From contig JANXEB010000016.1 in NCBI GenBank assembly GCA_025058985.1, positions 1 through 6,811 of the forward strand: 6,811 bases of DNA. Direction: 5' to 3'. Under the pieces are notes generated by a model that was not told where the DNA came from, did no database searches, and saw only the letters and a list, made by a program, of their open reading frames with translations. Below, in pieces: positions 5,654 to 6,811 of the stretch (positions are counted from its first letter, which is position 1; each line of letters starts with the position of its first letter). A program made the translations under genes and the position numbers. This DNA is from Candidatus Aenigmatarchaeota archaeon (GTDB taxonomy: Archaea > Aenigmatarchaeota > Aenigmatarchaeia > CG10238-14 > SpSt-28).

Positions 5654-6199
5654 ATGAAAAGCTTAACTATAGTTATCTCTGGTTTACCAGGAGCTGGTTC
5701 TTCCACAATATCAAAAGAAATAGCTAAGGAATTGAAATATGAATATTTTTCTCCTGGCGAGTATTTTAAAAAACTTTCTGGTAGTTTAACTTCTAAGTCA
5801 GCATTAATCACTTGGTCTACCGATATTGGAAAAAGTATAGAGCTTCATAAGAAAATAGATGAAATGCAAATAGAGCTAGCTAAAAGAAAAGGAGTTGTAA
5901 TATGTGGTAAACTTTCACTCTATTTCTTAAAAAATCTAGCTGATTTTAAAATTTGGCTAGAAGCATCCTTAGAAACAAGAGCAAAAAGAACTGCCATGAG
6001 AGACGGCATTAGTTTTGAAGAAGCTTTAGAAATAATAAAAGAAAGGGAAAGAAGAGAAAGTGAAGAATTTAAAAGAATATACAACATAGATTACTATTCA
6101 CTAAAAAACTTTGCAGACTATATTTTAAATAATGAAAATTTAACTGTAGAAGAAGCTAAGCAAAAAATTCTAGAAAAAATATCTACCTTACTTGTTTAA
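5654..6199 (+). CDS. cmk: Cytidylate kinase, archaeal type
   Basis: The 181-residue protein has the length of archaeal CMP kinases, which make CDP or dCDP from CMP or dCMP and ATP in the cytosol. The order of elements fits: a P-loop strand LTIVISGLPGAGSSTISKEIA (4-24), EYFSPGEYFKKL (30-41) for the usual ISAGDIFRELA, the IDEMQIELA helix (68-76), GVVICGKLSLYFL (80-92) for NVVLEGRLSGWML, FKIWLEASLETRAKR (98-112), and the lid MRDGISFEEALEIIKERERRESEEFKRIYNID (115-146, key residues Arg116, Glu130, Arg131, Arg141). The P-loop has Ser16 where Lys is usual; some archaeal homologues, as I recall, have Thr there. Met71 replaces the Arg of DERQ and Lys86 the Arg of GRLSG, so substrate contacts may differ. 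An adenylate or other small NMP kinase specificity cannot be excluded. It overlaps the convergent glycosyltransferase by 17 nt. Confidence 0.82.
   Translation: MKSLTIVISGLPGAGSSTISKEIAKELKYEYFSPGEYFKKLSGSLTSKSALITWSTDIGKSIELHKKIDEMQIELAKRKGVVICGKLSLYFLKNLADFKIWLEASLETRAKRTAMRDGISFEEALEIIKERERRESEEFKRIYNIDYYSLKNFADYILNNENLTVEEAKQKILEKISTLLV
6162..6179 (-). terminator. Possible oligo-T terminator for the glycosyltransferase, inside cmk
   Basis: On the minus strand two T6 runs (complement of A6 at 6162-6167 and 6174-6179) lie just past the glycosyltransferase stop at 6183-6185. They would suit archaeal U-tract termination and are embedded in the Lys-rich 3' coding end of cmk. Confidence 0.4.
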
Positions 6200-6811
6200 G
6201 TTTTTCTCTTTTTAACAATTCTTTAAATGTCAAAAACTTTATGTAGTATTTTATATAACTTAGAATAGATTTAAAAAATCCTAATTTCTCTAATCTTCTA
6301 CTTGAAGTAACTACAAATGTATCTTTTACATAAGTTATTTTTCCAAATTTTGATATTCTTGAAGATAAATCAAAATCCTCTAAAACTTTTACACTTTCGT
6401 CAAATCCGTTAGCCATTTCAAAGTATTTTTTCTTATAAGCGCATACATTTCCTGCTATATGTGCTTTATTAACTTTCGAAGAAATTTCTTCATAGTTGTT
6501 GTAAAGAATAAAAGCTAAAATAAATTTTACATCATACTTAGATGGAAGCTTTGGACAAAAACATCCAATGATTTTTTTACTTCTTAACTGTTTATAAAAT
6601 GTTTCTAATAAATTTGGTAAAACTATTGTATCGGCATCTAAAAACAAAAAAATTTCGCCGGTAGCTTTCTTAGCTCCAAAATTTCTGGCAGCACTTATTC
6701 CACTCTTTTCACAATAGTATACATTTTTAGTATATTTTTTGGCTATTTCAAAAGTTTTATCTTTTGATTTTTTATCAACAACTACAATTATTTCGTAATT
6801 TTTATAAGTTT
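6183..6811 (-). CDS. Family 2 glycosyltransferase (start beyond the window)
   Basis: The minus-strand frame is open from the right edge (first full codon at 6809) to a TAG at 6185-6183, giving 208 residues without the N-terminus. It is a GT-A fold glycosyltransferase of family 2, which moves a sugar from a nucleotide-sugar to a lipid, glycan or protein. Visible motifs in order are NYEIIVVVDKKSKDKTFEIAKKY (about visible residues 4-26, key Asp12), GISAARNFGAKKATGEI (about 36-52), the metal-binding DAD triad (58-60), and an acceptor-side ANGFDESVKVLEDFDLSSR segment with the probable catalytic acid pair ED. The C-terminus is basic and amphipathic (SYIKYYIKFLTFKELLKREKLK), as in peripheral membrane enzymes. 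The internal TTG at 6647 is not a start, because the family match continues well upstream of it. Donor and acceptor cannot be told from sequence. Confidence 0.88.
   Translation of the reverse strand, partial: TYKNYEIIVVVDKKSKDKTFEIAKKYTKNVYYCEKSGISAARNFGAKKATGEIFLFLDADTIVLPNLLETFYKQLRSKKIIGCFCPKLPSKYDVKFILAFILYNNYEEISSKVNKAHIAGNVCAYKKKYFEMANGFDESVKVLEDFDLSSRISKFGKITYVKDTFVVTSSRRLEKLGFFKSILSYIKYYIKFLTFKELLKREKLKQVR
6201..6213 (+). terminator. Oligo-T terminator after cmk
   Basis: TTTTTCTCTTTTT begins two bases after the cmk stop codon. It is a suitable U-rich archaeal terminator, placed inside the basic (Lys-Arg-Glu-Lys-Leu-Lys) C-terminal coding end of the opposite-strand glycosyltransferase. 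Confidence 0.6.

Noticed and set aside
5269..5811. 180-codon open frame on the minus strand spanning the ftsZ 3' end and the cmk 5' end
   Set aside because: It lies antisense to two well-supported genes, crosses the intergenic terminator, shows no protein-family pattern and has low-complexity Ile/Lys/Leu-rich sequence from the T-rich tract.
6645..6647. TTG as the start codon of the minus-strand glycosyltransferase
   Set aside because: The family match (donor-binding strand and GISAARN segment) continues upstream without a stop to the window edge.
1..6811. CRISPR array, insertion sequence or prophage
   Set aside because: No regularly spaced repeats, transposase motifs, terminal inverted repeats or phage-like genes were seen.

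Overview
The window looks like a piece of an AT-rich (about 30% GC by eye) archaeal chromosome, most likely from a small-genome DPANN archaeon of the Nanoarchaeota type. The archaeal signs are SepF plus FtsZ (not Cdv) division proteins, an archaeal-type AMP phosphorylase, an archaeal-type cytidylate kinase, TATA boxes about 24-32 bp before start codons, and start codons without Shine-Dalgarno sequences. The tRNA stems are almost pure G-C inside an AT-rich genome, which suggests a thermophile or hyperthermophile. The lineage is an inference; a methanogen or Thermococcus relative cannot be excluded from sequence alone.

Layout. Positions 1-2433 (+) form a tightly overlapping cluster: the 3' end of sepF, a single-domain KaiC-like ATPase (4-nt ATGA overlap), and AMP phosphorylase (17-nt overlap). 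A good TATA box then starts a probably leaderless gene for a short PLP-dependent alpha-glucan phosphorylase (2464-4029, +). It converges on a tRNA-Ser(GGA) gene (4055-4138, -). The 258-nt gap between the tRNA and ftsZ holds several TATA-like boxes, an inverted repeat and a GC-rich island (about 4288-4344) that may be a small RNA or a structured leader. Then come ftsZ (4397-5548, +), a possible 20-codon acidic ORF (5550-5612), a strong oligo-T terminator (5617-5637), cytidylate kinase (5654-6199, +), and a convergent family 2 glycosyltransferase (6183-6811, -) that runs off the right edge and overlaps cmk by 17 nt.

How the genes fit together. SepF, the membrane anchor of the archaeal Z-ring, and FtsZ lie about 4 kb apart in separate transcription units. 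AMP phosphorylase, glucan phosphorylase and CMP kinase belong to nucleotide and glucan metabolism. The two phosphorylases both use inorganic phosphate rather than ATP to release phosphorylated sugars, an economical choice for an energy-limited cell.

No CRISPR array, insertion sequence, phage gene or clearly new multi-gene system is visible. The points most worth a second look are the Lys inside the FtsZ tubulin-signature glycine motif, the acidic mini-ORF right after ftsZ, the GC-rich intergenic island, the sepF-kaiC-deoA cluster, and the Lys-less P-loop of the CMP kinase.
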